NCBI GenBank assembly: GCA_902795195.1
Contig: CADBKF010000033.1
Location: forward strand, 1-37,811
Length of the DNA: 37,811 nt
Direction of reading: 5' to 3'
DNA from: Oscillospiraceae bacterium
GTDB taxonomy: Bacteria > Bacillota > Clostridia > Oscillospirales > Oscillospiraceae
Of this stretch, positions 16,236 to 24,726 are shown one piece after another. The number at the start of each line of letters is the position of its first letter. Within the stretch, counting starts at the first letter, position 1. The notes below the pieces were generated by a model that was not told the origin of the DNA, searched no databases, and saw nothing but the letters and a program-made list of their open reading frames with translations. Position numbers and translations under genes: made by a program.

Positions 16236-16514
16236 ATGAGTGAATTCGGCGACGATTTTATCACCATCACCGATGAGGACGGTCAGGAATACGAGCTGGA
16301 GGTTTTGATGCGGGTGGAATACCGCGGATCGGAATATCTGGGTGTGTGTCCTGCCGGCGCCGATGAAGATGCCGAGCTCGAGGTCAGCATCCTCAAGGTC
16401 GAAGAGGAGGACGGAGAAGAGATCCTCAGCGCAGTTCTCGATGAAGCCGAGCTCGACGCCGTCTATGCCATCATGCTCGAATCGTCCGAGGAAGAACCCG
16501 AGGACGACGACTGA
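16236..16514 (+). CDS. DUF1292 family protein (YrzB-like)
   Basis: A 92-residue very acidic protein. The opening ITITDEDGQEYELEVL and the centre EYRGSEYLGVCPAG match the DUF1292/YrzB family, widespread in Firmicutes and of unknown function. The C-terminus is almost wholly acidic (ESSEEEPEDDD). AAAGGGGG lies about eight bases before the ATG. It is transcribed divergently from the PBP gene and is followed at once by the 6S-like RNA. Confidence 0.85.
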   Translation: MSEFGDDFITITDEDGQEYELEVLMRVEYRGSEYLGVCPAGADEDAELEVSILKVEEEDGEEILSAVLDEAELDAVYAIMLESSEEEPEDDD

Positions 16515-16530
16515 TCGTCAGTAAGACGAT

Positions 16531-16739
16531 CCCGGCTGGGTTTTGTTCCCTGCTTGGTTCGTGATGAATGCCGTTAAACCCACATCATTTCTAAGGGATG
16601 CTGACTTCTGTGCGGAATTGCAGGCCTCCCGGCCACGCCTCGACGATGGTTGGACGTTGGAAGCAGAGAACGTATGGAGAGGCAACCCACCTGCCCGTAT
16701 CGTGCAGGTTATAATCGTATTCACACGGCTATAGCGGGG
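16531..16739 (+). ncRNA. ssrS: 6S RNA (ssrS)-like structured RNA
   Basis: A 209-base non-coding segment, right for 6S RNA, which binds sigma-A RNA polymerase as a mimic of an open promoter. The ends pair with one mismatch (CCCGGCTG with TAGCGGGG). The 5' central region has a small hairpin (TGATG...CATCA) and the 3' central region a hairpin ACCTGC/GCAGGT (16689-16709). A distal arm forms between TTCTGTGC and GCAGAGAA. The patterns TGTTCCCTGCTTGGTTCGTG, GTTAAACCCACA and GGAGAGGCAACCCACCTGC look like Clostridia 6S RNA to me from memory. A strong terminator begins four bases later. No own promoter is clear, so it may be processed from the DUF1292 transcript. Confidence 0.65.
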
Positions 16740-16742
16740 TTT

Positions 16743-16773
16743 CGCCCTGGAGCTTGCTCCAGGGCGATTTTTT
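16743..16773 (+). terminator. Intrinsic terminator of the DUF1292 / 6S-like RNA unit
   Basis: CGCCCTGGAG pairs with CTCCAGGGCG around a CTTG loop and is followed by six T. Confidence 0.9.
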
Positions 16774-16829
16774 GCGTGGTTTTTTCGAGAATTTTTTCAC
16801 ATTTTCCGCGCAAGAATCGAAAATTATAC

Positions 16830-16858
16830 TTGCAACCTGCCAAACTTCGCGCTATAAT
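16830..16858 (+). promoter_or_regulatory. Sigma-A promoter of the foldase gene
   Basis: TTGCAA (16830-16835), 17-base spacer, consensus TATAAT (16853-16858). A small GC hairpin (CCGGG/CCCGG) lies in the leader before the ribosome binding site. Confidence 0.85.
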
Positions 16859-16919
16859 AATGCGTAACTGTCCGGGACCACCCCGGAAAAAAAGTATTCA
16901 CTGAGAGGATTGATTGACT

Positions 16920-18476
16920 ATGAGTGCATCCGCTTCCAAGAAAAAACGCAAGCTGACCAATGACGAGGGCCTGACCCTGTCCGAGGCTGCTGCGCAGAAG
17001 GAACTGCAGGAGCAAAGAAAAAAGAGACGTCCCACCATCGTGTTCTGCCTGGTCGCGCTGCTGGCTGTGGCGCTGATCGTTGCGCTGGTCTTCGTTGCCA
17101 AGCATCAGGCTGACCTGCGCCGCGCTGCGGAGATGGCGCCCACCTATGATGTGACCGAGGCCGCTGTCACCGTCGGCGACGAGACCGTCACGGTTCCGAT
17201 GTACAACTATTTCTATCAGCAGACCGTCAACAACAACGCCCAGATGTATGTCTATTTCTACGGCCTGCAGATGAACGTGCCCTTTGCTGAGCAGAGCTAC
17301 GGCACCGGCACCTTTGAGGATCTGTTCAAGGAGCAGACCAACACCACCATCCAGCAGTTTATGAGCGTCTATGCAGAGGCCAAGGCCGCCGGCTATGAGC
17401 TCACTGAGGACGACAAGGCTGCCATCGAGGACGGCATCCAGGCGATCAAGGACAACACCAAGCAGTACGGCCTGCCCAGCGAGGATTACTATCTCTATAA
17501 TGTGATGGGAGAAGGCTGCAACATGGAGAACTACCGCGAGTACCTGGAGGTCGTGCAGACCGCTTCCGGCTATGCCGCTTCCATGGAAGATACCTTCGAG
17601 CCCACTGCAGATGAGATTTCCGCTGCCTATGCCGAGGATCCCGACGCCTATGACATCGTCAGCTATTCCCTCTACACCGTGAACGCCGAGGGCACCGAGG
17701 TCGAGGATGAGGCTGCCGACGAAAACGCCGAGCCGACGACCCACACCGAATATACCGAAGAAGCCCTGGCCAAGGCCAAGGCCGACGCCAAGGCTGCCGC
17801 AGCCAGCTTCCCGACCGAGGGCGCGACCGAAGGCAGCGGCAACAAGAGCACCGTCAGCTCCCGCCTGAGCGAGGATGCCGCCGCTTGGCTCTTCGCCGCC
17901 GAGCGCCAGGCTGGTGATGTTGAAAACTTCGCTGCTGACGAGGAAGGCCATTCCTATCAGGTCGTCCGCTATGAGGGCCGTGATACCAACGACTACAACT
18001 GCATCAATGCCTATGTCATCAGCATCGGCATCGACAACAGCGCTGCGGCCAACGTCGAAGGCGGCAACCCCGACATCGCCGACGGCAGAGCTGTGCTTGA
18101 GCGCATCAACGCCGGCATGAAGGACGGCATGAGCGACGAGGACTTTGAGCAGCTCGTCCGCGACTGCGGCTATACGCCCACCTCCTACCCTGTCAGCAAG
18201 GGCAGCCTGAACGACGACATCATCGACTACCTGTTTGACGCGTCCCGCCAGGCCGGTGACTACAGCTCCTTCGAGGATGAGGACACGATCTACTTTGTGC
18301 GCTATCAGTCCGAGGCCGAAGAGACCTATCAGACCACGCTGGTCCGCGAGGCCCTGCACGAATCCAAGGAAGAGGCCTGGTTTACCGGCGTCTATGACGC
18401 CCATCCCATCACGGTCAATGATGAGGTGCTGGCAAACGCCCACACCAATCTGACCCTGTACAGCAACGAAGGCTGA
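16920..18476 (+). CDS. Membrane-anchored SurA/PrsA-like foldase or chaperone
   Basis: A 518-residue type II membrane protein: a basic N-terminus (SKKKRKLTNDEG... QRKKRRPT), one membrane helix (about 39-61), then a large extracytoplasmic part. The N-terminal region after the helix (VTVGDETVTVPMYNYFYQQT) and the helical segment FKEQTNTTIQQFMSVYAEAK resemble the SurA-N/trigger-factor-type chaperone fold of PrsA-like peptidyl-prolyl isomerases; a clear parvulin catalytic domain is not obvious, although two beta-rich repeats ending in HSYQVVRYEGRD and DTIYFVRYQSE could be degenerate parvulin domains. It likely helps fold exported proteins. Start taken at ATG 16920; a TTG six bases earlier is closer to GAGAGG and is an alternative. 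Single-gene unit with its own promoter and terminator. Confidence 0.75.
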   Translation: MSASASKKKRKLTNDEGLTLSEAAAQKELQEQRKKRRPTIVFCLVALLAVALIVALVFVAKHQADLRRAAEMAPTYDVTEAAVTVGDETVTVPMYNYFYQQTVNNNAQMYVYFYGLQMNVPFAEQSYGTGTFEDLFKEQTNTTIQQFMSVYAEAKAAGYELTEDDKAAIEDGIQAIKDNTKQYGLPSEDYYLYNVMGEGCNMENYREYLEVVQTASGYAASMEDTFEPTADEISAAYAEDPDAYDIVSYSLYTVNAEGTEVEDEAADENAEPTTHTEYTEEALAKAKADAKAAAASFPTEGATEGSGNKSTVSSRLSEDAAAWLFAAERQAGDVENFAADEEGHSYQVVRYEGRDTNDYNCINAYVISIGIDNSAAANVEGGNPDIADGRAVLERINAGMKDGMSDEDFEQLVRDCGYTPTSYPVSKGSLNDDIIDYLFDASRQAGDYSSFEDEDTIYFVRYQSEAEETYQTTLVREALHESKEEAWFTGVYDAHPITVNDEVLANAHTNLTLYSNEG

Positions 18477-18484
18477 TTTCTGAA

Positions 18485-18536
18485 GCAAAACCCCAATATT
18501 CATCTGAAATTTCAGAAGAATATTGGGGCTTTGTTT
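18485..18536 (+). terminator. Long intrinsic terminator after the foldase gene
   Basis: CCCCAATATTC pairs with GAATATTGGGG, with an inner stem TCTGAAA/TTTCAGA, followed by CTTTGTTT. The outer A and T runs extend the stem. Confidence 0.85.
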
Positions 18537-18603
18537 ATATTTCGTTCATATCCGCGTGGTATAATATAAATGTTGATTCCAATTCTATCAGGAGGTAACG
18601 TCG

Positions 18604-20238
18604 GTGCTGCAAATTGAACATATTTCCAAGACCTATCGCACCGGTGATCTGGTGCAGCGCGCACTGGACGACGTTTCTCTCTGCCTGCGCGACAGCGAGT
18701 TTGTTGCAATCCTCGGCCCCAGCGGCTCGGGCAAGACGACGCTTCTGAACGTGATCGGCGGTCTCGACCGCTACGATTCCGGCGCGCTCATCATCAACGG
18801 CGTCTCGACCGAGCAGTACCGCGACCGGGACTGGGATTCCTACCGCAACCACAGCATCGGCTTCGTGTTTCAGAGCTATAATCTGATCCCCCACCAGTCC
18901 ATCCTGGCCAATGTGGAGCTGGCTCTGACGATCTCCGGTATACCGCGCTCGGAGCGCCGCAGGCGCGCAGCCGACGCGCTTGCGCGGGTCGGTCTCGGCA
19001 ACCAGATCCACAAGCGGCCGAGCCAGCTCTCCGGCGGTCAGATGCAGCGCGTGGCCATCGCCCGCGCTCTGGTCAACGACCCCGACATCCTGCTGGCGGA
19101 CGAGCCCACCGGCGCGCTGGACACCGAGACCAGCGTGCAGGTCATGGATCTGCTGCGCGAGGTGGCAAAGGATCGCCTGGTGGTCATGGTCACGCACAAT
19201 CCGGAGCTGGCTGAGCAGTACGCCACCCGCATCGTCCGTCTGCGGGACGGAAAGATCACCGACGATTCCGACCCCTTTACGGTCGCCTCCTCCCTGCCCG
19301 TGGAGCATCGCAGCCTGGGCCGGGCCTCCATGTCATTTTTGACTGCGATCTCCCTCTCCTTCAACAATCTGCGCACCAAGCTGGGCAGAACGCTTCTGAC
19401 CGCGTTTGCAGGCTCCATCGGCATCATCGGCATCGCTATGATCCTCTCGCTCTCCACCGGCGTGCAGAACTATATCCAGTCGATCGAGGAGGACACGCTC
19501 AAGGATTATCCGCTGGAGATCACCGATTCGAGCATCAATTTCGCGAGCATGTACACGCAGCAGGACAGCGGCGAACGCAGCGCGCCCGAGGGTGTTGTCG
19601 AGGAATGGCAGACGGTCTCCAATCTCTTCACCCGCGTGAGCAAGAACGATCTGGCCGGCCTGCGCAGCTACCTCGAGAGCGACGAATGCAGCGTCTACGA
19701 TTACGTGCAGACGATTGAATACAATTATAATCTCGTCCCGCAGATCTACACCGACCGGGACGGCGAGATCCGACAGGTCAACCCGGACCACAGCTTTGCC
19801 GCCCTGGGCTTTACCACCAACGACTCCATGGGCAGCCTCTTCTCCTCCTTCAGCAGCACCGATACCTTCCGTCCGATGCCGGACGATGAGCGGCTCTATC
19901 TTGAGCAGTATGAGCTCAAGGCCGGTCGCTGGCCGCAGCGCTATGACGAATGCGCGGTGGTGCTGACCTCCACCGGGCACGTTGCCGATATCACGCTCTA
20001 TGTGCTCGGCCTCAAGGACCCGAAGGAGCTCGACACGCTCGTGCAGTCCTTTGCCGCCGGCGAGGACAGCGAGATCGAGAGCGTCCCCGGCCAGTACAGC
20101 TACGACGATTTTCTCGGCCTGGAGTTCAAGCTTGTCCACAGCTCCGACTACTACACCTACGACGAGGACTACAACGTCTGGACCGACCATTCCGAGGACC
20201 CCGCCTATCCATCGTTCAGCCGCTCGGCGACGGCGTGA
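18604..20238 (+). CDS. MacB-type ABC exporter, N-terminal part (ATPase and first permease segment; frameshifted)
   Basis: The first 544 codons of an ABC transporter with ATPase and permease in one chain. Residues 1-230 are the ATPase: GPSGSGKTTLLNVIGGLD (Walker A), QLSGGQMQRVAIARAL (signature), ILLADEPTGALD (Walker B), VTHNPELAE (switch His). Next comes the first permease helix (LLTAFAGSIGIIGIAMILSL) and part of the large extracytoplasmic domain. Translation then ends at TGA 20236-20238, while the matching sequence continues in the next frame, so the chain is cut in the middle of the extracytoplasmic domain. The start is GTG at 18604 with AGGAGG eight bases upstream. MacB-like exporters move peptides, antibiotics or lipoproteins out; substrate unknown here. 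Confidence 0.85.
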   Translation: MLQIEHISKTYRTGDLVQRALDDVSLCLRDSEFVAILGPSGSGKTTLLNVIGGLDRYDSGALIINGVSTEQYRDRDWDSYRNHSIGFVFQSYNLIPHQSILANVELALTISGIPRSERRRRAADALARVGLGNQIHKRPSQLSGGQMQRVAIARALVNDPDILLADEPTGALDTETSVQVMDLLREVAKDRLVVMVTHNPELAEQYATRIVRLRDGKITDDSDPFTVASSLPVEHRSLGRASMSFLTAISLSFNNLRTKLGRTLLTAFAGSIGIIGIAMILSLSTGVQNYIQSIEEDTLKDYPLEITDSSINFASMYTQQDSGERSAPEGVVEEWQTVSNLFTRVSKNDLAGLRSYLESDECSVYDYVQTIEYNYNLVPQIYTDRDGEIRQVNPDHSFAALGFTTNDSMGSLFSSFSSTDTFRPMPDDERLYLEQYELKAGRWPQRYDECAVVLTSTGHVADITLYVLGLKDPKELDTLVQSFAAGEDSEIESVPGQYSYDDFLGLEFKLVHSSDYYTYDEDYNVWTDHSEDPAYPSFSRSATA

Positions 20239-22088
20239 GCGGCAGCCTGACCACCGGCATCTGCTACCCGGCCTCGCTCACCACCCACCTCATGGAGCAC
20301 GCGGCCCAGAGTCCGATCGTGCAGGCCCAGCTGGAAGATTCGTCCGTCAATGTGTTCACCGGAAAGGCCTTCGGCGAGCAGTCCGACACGCAGGAGCTCT
20401 CGATGGAGTCTATGTTTACCGTCGATGAGGACGCCATGGCTGAGCTGTTCTCCTTCGACGAGGACGCCCTCTCGATGGATTTTTCCGGCATGGATTTCTC
20501 GGATATGGATTTCTCCGGCATGGACTTCTCCGATCTGCAGATCGACCCCAGTATGCTGAACATCAAGCTGCCGGAGATCTCGCCGCAGGAGCTTGCGGGA
20601 CTGTTTGACGGCGTGCAGCTGCAGCTCACCGGTGAGCAGCTCATGCAGCTGTTCCGGGATATGCTCTTCGGCTATCCCGTCTACGCAGCAAACCGGCCCG
20701 GCGGCGCGAGCATGGATCTGTCCGAGGCCTTAGCGCAGTTTTTGAGCTCCGAGGCCGCCTATCAGGCCATCAGCGACGCCTACAGCGCGATCCTGGCCCA
20801 GAGCGGCAGCGCGACGGTCACGGCAAATCAGCTTTTGGATGCAGTCAATGCAGTGCTTGGCGGCTATAGCGCGTATCTTGCCTCCATCGGGGTCGATCCG
20901 GCGGACGCAACGCCCGCCACGCTGCAGCAGTATCTGCAAAGCGACGTCGCGCAGGCGCTTCTGGCGCAGAGCGCAGCAGCCCTGCAGCCGGATCTGTCCA
21001 ATCTGACCCCGACCGGCGCGCAGCTGACAGCCCTGCAGAGCGCGATCTATCAGGCCTTCCTGGATTACGCTGCGCAGAATCAGCTGATGGGCCCCGAGCA
21101 GCTGGCGGAGTCCTTTGCGGAATATCTCGAAGCCCCGGTCACGCAGTCGATCCTGCAGGACGCACTCACTGATATTCTGGACACCAGCGTGCTCGAGTCC
21201 CGCTTCGGGTCGCTGCTCTCGGATTACACCGGCAATTTGCAGTCGATGCTCAGCTCCGTCATGGCGCAGGTCATTTCCGGCATGATGCAGCAGGTCACCG
21301 GCGCGCTCGAGCAGAACATGGCAAAATTCTCCGAGCAGCTGGGCGAGAGCCTCAAGGACGCCTTTGAAATCGATCCCAAGGCGCTGGGCGAGGTCTTCTC
21401 CATGAACATGGACATGAACGAGATGCGCGACCTCATGACCGCCCTGCTCTCCGGCGCTGACACCTCCTACAGCGGCAACCTGCGCAAGCTCGGCTATGCC
21501 GACCCGGAAAGCCCTGCCAGCATCCGCCTGTACCCGACCGACTTTGACAGCAAGGCCGCTGTCAAGCGCATTCTGGAGGACTACAACGACCGCCAGCGCG
21601 AAAGCGGCAACGAGGCCGGCGTCATCATCTACACCGATATGGTTGATGCGCTGATGCGCTCGGTCACGCAGATCATTGACGCCATCAGCATCGTGCTCAT
21701 CGCCTTTGTGGCGATCTCCCTTGTCGTCTCCTCCATCATGATCGGCATCATCACCTATATCTCCGTGCTCGAGCGCACGAAGGAGATCGGCATTCTGCGC
21801 GCGATCGGCGCCTCCAAGCGGAACATTTCCCAGGTCTTCAACGCGGAAACCTTCCTCGTGGGTCTCTGCGCCGGTGCGATGGGCGTCGGGGTGACGCTGC
21901 TGCTGCTGATCCCGATCAACATCATCCTGCGCAATCTCACAGGCCTGGACAATGTCCGGGCGGTGCTGCCGGTGACCGGCGCCGTGGTGCTGGTCTTCCT
22001 CAGCATGGCGCTTACGATTGTTGCAGGCCTCATCCCCTCGAAAAAGGCTGCAAAGAAGGACCCGGTGGCGGCGCTGCGTTCGGAATAG
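20235..22088 (+). pseudogene. MacB-type ABC exporter, C-terminal part (continues the frameshifted gene)
   Basis: Continuation in the -1 frame of the exporter beginning at 18604. The homologous reading resumes at about 20209-20211 (IVQPLGDGVSGSLTTGICYP) and ends with three membrane helices and the FtsX/MacB tail (LERTKEIGILRAIGASKRNI; AGLIPSKKAAKKDPVAALRS). One base missing between 20203 and 20211 explains the break. A GTG at 20235 overlaps the TGA of the first part, so a separate second chain starting there is formally possible, but there is no ribosome binding site and the split falls inside a domain. A four-fold MDFSG/MDFSD repeat is at 20475-20534, followed by a long Ala/Gln/Leu-rich helical region. 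Together the two parts would make about 1,160 residues. Confidence 0.8.
20475..20534 (+). repeat. Tandem 15-base coding repeat (four copies, MDFS[G/D])
   Basis: Four consecutive 15-base units encode MDFSG, MDFSD, MDFSG, MDFSD in the extracytoplasmic domain of the ABC exporter. Units 1/3 and 2/4 are most alike, suggesting duplication of a 30-base pair of units. Confidence 0.8.
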
Positions 22089-22103
22089 ACCCAATGAAAA
22101 ATC

Positions 22104-22136
22104 ATCCCGCGAGGCACAGGCTTCGCGGGATTTTTC
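22104..22136 (+). terminator. Intrinsic terminator after the ABC exporter
   Basis: ATCCCGCGA pairs with TCGCGGGAT, the second arm running into five T, 15 bases after the stop codon of the exporter. Confidence 0.8.
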
Positions 22137-22174
22137 ATCCCCTCCGGCTACAATGAAATGCGAGGAGGGATCTC

Positions 22175-22984
22175 ATGCAAAGAACAAAGGACAGGACGCT
22201 GCTGGAAACCGGCAGGGTCCTCTTTCTCCCCGCGGGGACGATCCGGCCGAATCCCGGGCAGCCCCGGCGGATATTTGACCGCGAGGCGCTGCAAGAGCTG
22301 GCCGCCAGCGTCGCCCAATACGGCATCCTGCAGCCGCTGACCGTGCGGCGCGTGAGCGGCGGCTATGAGCTCGTGGCCGGTGAACGGCGTCTGCGCGCCG
22401 CGAGGCTGGTGGGGCTGGAGACGGTCCCCTGCATCGTTGTGTCGGTGGGCGACGAGCAGTCGGACATGCTGGCCCTGGTGGAAAACCTGCAGCGCAGGGA
22501 CCTCGATTATATTGAAGAAGCCGAGGGCCTGTCCCGGCTCATGCAGCGCTACGGCCTGTCCCAGGAGCAGGCCGCCCGGCGCGTCGGAAAGAGCCAGTCC
22601 TCGGTGGCAAACAAGCTGCGGCTTTTGAAGCACTCCCCTGCCGTGCTGCAGGCGCTGCGGGAGCACCGCCTGTCCGAGCGGCACGCCAGAGCGCTGCTCC
22701 GCCTGCCGGACGAGGCGTCCAGGCTCTCTGCCATCGAGTGGATCGTCAAGCGTGAGCTCAACGTGGCCCAGACGGAGCACTACATCGAATCGCTGCTGGA
22801 GGCCGAGGCAAAAAAGCCCTTCGGCGGCAGAAAGCTGCTGCTGCGGGACGTGCGGCTGTTTCTCAATACGGTCAACCACAATCTTGAGATCATGAAAAAC
22901 GCCGGCATCCGGGCGGATCTTGGCCGCGAGGATACGGAGGACGAGATCATTTTGACGATCCGCCTGCCGAAGCGGGCCAGTTGA
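22175..22984 (+). CDS. ParB/Spo0J/Noc-family DNA-binding protein
   Basis: A 269-residue protein with the complete ParB core. It begins with the N-terminal signature IRPNPGQPRRIFDREALQEL and LQPLTVRR. The CTP-binding motifs are GERRLRAARLVG and ENLQRRDLDYIEEAEG. The parS-reading helix-turn-helix is LSQEQAARRVGKSQSSVANK. A C-terminal dimerisation-type region follows (KLLLRDVRLFLNTVNHNLEI). No ParA gene adjoins it and it is not beside an origin in this window, so it could be the Noc-like nucleoid occlusion paralogue rather than the segregation ParB; sequence alone cannot decide. AGGAGG is six bases before the ATG. A separate promoter after it serves the dap operon. Confidence 0.9.
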   Translation: MQRTKDRTLLETGRVLFLPAGTIRPNPGQPRRIFDREALQELAASVAQYGILQPLTVRRVSGGYELVAGERRLRAARLVGLETVPCIVVSVGDEQSDMLALVENLQRRDLDYIEEAEGLSRLMQRYGLSQEQAARRVGKSQSSVANKLRLLKHSPAVLQALREHRLSERHARALLRLPDEASRLSAIEWIVKRELNVAQTEHYIESLLEAEAKKPFGGRKLLLRDVRLFLNTVNHNLEIMKNAGIRADLGREDTEDEIILTIRLPKRAS

Positions 22985-23014
22985 CTGCAAGTTGCTGTAA
23001 TTGCGATATTTTTC

Positions 23015-23043
23015 TTGCTATCCAGGAAAGGATGTGATATACT
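23015..23043 (+). promoter_or_regulatory. Sigma-A promoter of the dapA-dapB-ddh operon
   Basis: TTGCTA (23015-23020), 17-base spacer, TATACT (23038-23043), 44 bases before the dapA start. No riboswitch-sized leader is present, so a lysine riboswitch is absent here. Confidence 0.75.
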
Positions 23044-23087
23044 ATATCTGGTAAAAAATGACCACACCTGACACAAAGGAGTGCATG

Positions 23088-23975
23088 ATGTTGAAGCAGC
23101 ATGTATTTACCGGCGCGGCAACCGCGCTGATTACCCCGATGAAATCCGACGGCATCGACTATGAGCGCTACGGAAAGCTGATCGATTGGCAGATCGAATC
23201 CGGCATCAACGCGCTGGTCGTCTGCGGCACCTCCGGCGAGGCCCCCACGCTGACGGACAACGAGCACTGCAAGATCCTGGAATACGCGGTCAAGCGTGTG
23301 AACGGCCGCGTGCCCATCATTGCAGGCACCGGCTCCAACGACACGAGCCACGCCATCATGATGACGCAGTACGCCTGCGCGATCGGCGCAAACGCGGTGC
23401 TCTGCGTTACCCCCTACTATAACAGACCCACCCAGACCGGCCTGATCCGCAGCTACAGCGCCATTGCCGACGCCTCCGCTGTTCCGGTCATCGTCTATAA
23501 CGTCCCCTCCCGCACCGGCACCAACATCGAGCCCGCCACCTACGGCGTGCTGGCAGATCACCCCAACATCTGCGCGATCAAGGAGGCCAACGGCAACATT
23601 GCCAAGATCGTCGAGACCTTCCGCGTCGTCGGCGACCGGTTGGACATCTACTCCGGCAACGACGATCAGATCGTGCCGATCCTGTCCATGGGCGGCAAAG
23701 GCGTCATCTCCGTTCTCTCCAACACGATGCCGCAGCAGACCGTGGAGCTCTGCAAGCGCTTCTTTGACGGCGACGTGGCAGGCAGCGCAAAGCTGCAGAT
23801 GGAGCTGCTTCCCTACATCAAGGCGCTGTTTTTGCAGACCAACCCCATCCCGGTCAAGGCCGCCCTTGCCAAGATGGGCCTGTGCCAGGACATCCTGCGC
23901 CTGCCGCTCACGCCGATGGAGGAGCCGTATCGCTCCCGTCTCTACGACGAGATGAAAAAGCTCGATCTGATCTGA
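23088..23975 (+). CDS. dapA: 4-hydroxy-tetrahydrodipicolinate synthase DapA
   Basis: A 295-residue TIM-barrel aldolase that condenses pyruvate with aspartate semialdehyde, the committed step of diaminopimelate/lysine synthesis. Visible are GTSGEAPTL, VTPYYNRPTQTGL with the tyrosine pair, YNVPSRTGTNI with the catalytic tyrosine, the Schiff-base lysine in AIKEANGN, and the substrate-binding SGNDDQIVP. I chose the second of two adjacent ATGs (23088) because AAGGAG then has a six to seven base spacing. First gene of a three-gene operon; dapB begins 10 bases later. Confidence 0.96.
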   Translation: MLKQHVFTGAATALITPMKSDGIDYERYGKLIDWQIESGINALVVCGTSGEAPTLTDNEHCKILEYAVKRVNGRVPIIAGTGSNDTSHAIMMTQYACAIGANAVLCVTPYYNRPTQTGLIRSYSAIADASAVPVIVYNVPSRTGTNIEPATYGVLADHPNICAIKEANGNIAKIVETFRVVGDRLDIYSGNDDQIVPILSMGGKGVISVLSNTMPQQTVELCKRFFDGDVAGSAKLQMELLPYIKALFLQTNPIPVKAALAKMGLCQDILRLPLTPMEEPYRSRLYDEMKKLDLI

Positions 23976-23985
23976 GGGACCGGCC

Positions 23986-24726
23986 ATGAAGTTTATGATT
24001 TGCGGCGCCTGCGGCCACATGGGCCAGGTCCTGACCCAGCTCGTCAGCGAGCGCTTTCCGGATGCCGACATCATTCCGGTCGACGCCAACCCCAACTGTG
24101 AGGACGTGTACCTTCGTCCCGCGGACTATCCCGGAAAAGTGGACTGCATCCTCGACTTCTCCCACCACAGCGCGACCGAGGCTGTGACCGGCTATGCCGC
24201 CGCCACCTGGACGCCGCTGGTGCTTGGGACCACCGGCCAGACGCCGGAGGAGCGCGAGCTCATCGAGCAGGCTTCTGAGCGCGCCCCGATCTTCTTTGCC
24301 GGCAACTTTTCTGTCGGCATCGCGGTGCTCTGCCGCCTGGCCCGGCAGGCCGCCAAGGCCTTCCCGGACGCCGACATCGAGATTGTTGAGGCACACCACA
24401 ACCGCAAGCTGGACGTGCCCAGCGGCACGGCGCTGGCCCTTGCACGGGCGGTGCAGCAGGAGCGGCCGGACTCCGTTCTGAACATCGGCCGCCACGAAAA
24501 CGGCAAGCGGCAGAAACAGGAAATCGACATTCATTCCCTGCGCATGGGCAATGTGGTCGGCGTGCACGAAATCTACATCAGTACCCCCACCCAGACGCTC
24601 GTGCTGCGCCACGAGGCGCACGACCGCAAGCTCTTTGCCGAGGGCGCGCTGGATGCAGCCGCCTTCCTGATGGGCAAGCCCGCAGGGCTTTATGATATGG
24701 AAGACTTATTGGAGGGCACCTTATGA
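23986..24726 (+). CDS. dapB: 4-hydroxy-tetrahydrodipicolinate reductase DapB
   Basis: A 246-residue NAD(P)H-dependent reductase making tetrahydrodipicolinate. The N-terminal nucleotide motif is GACGHMG. Catalytic and substrate residues lie in EAHHNRKLDVPSGTA, preceded by GNFSVGI; the C-terminal VGVHEIYI and TLVLRHEAHDR are typical. Shorter at the N-terminal Rossmann part than the 270-residue enteric enzymes, as in many Clostridia. Its last bases overlap the start of ddh by four (ATGA), implying coupled translation. Confidence 0.96.
   Translation: MKFMICGACGHMGQVLTQLVSERFPDADIIPVDANPNCEDVYLRPADYPGKVDCILDFSHHSATEAVTGYAAATWTPLVLGTTGQTPEERELIEQASERAPIFFAGNFSVGIAVLCRLARQAAKAFPDADIEIVEAHHNRKLDVPSGTALALARAVQQERPDSVLNIGRHENGKRQKQEIDIHSLRMGNVVGVHEIYISTPTQTLVLRHEAHDRKLFAEGALDAAAFLMGKPAGLYDMEDLLEGTL

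Noticed and set aside
16824-18503. A 559-codon open frame opposite the foldase gene
   Set aside because: Low-complexity Gly/Val/Leu/Ala/Asp reading typical of the antisense of an acidic gene; it runs through the foldase promoter and has no start signals.
20203-20238. Programmed -1 ribosomal frameshift in the ABC exporter
   Set aside because: No X-XXY-YYZ slippery heptamer and no pseudoknot or stem at the expected distance; a one-base deletion or assembly error is simpler.
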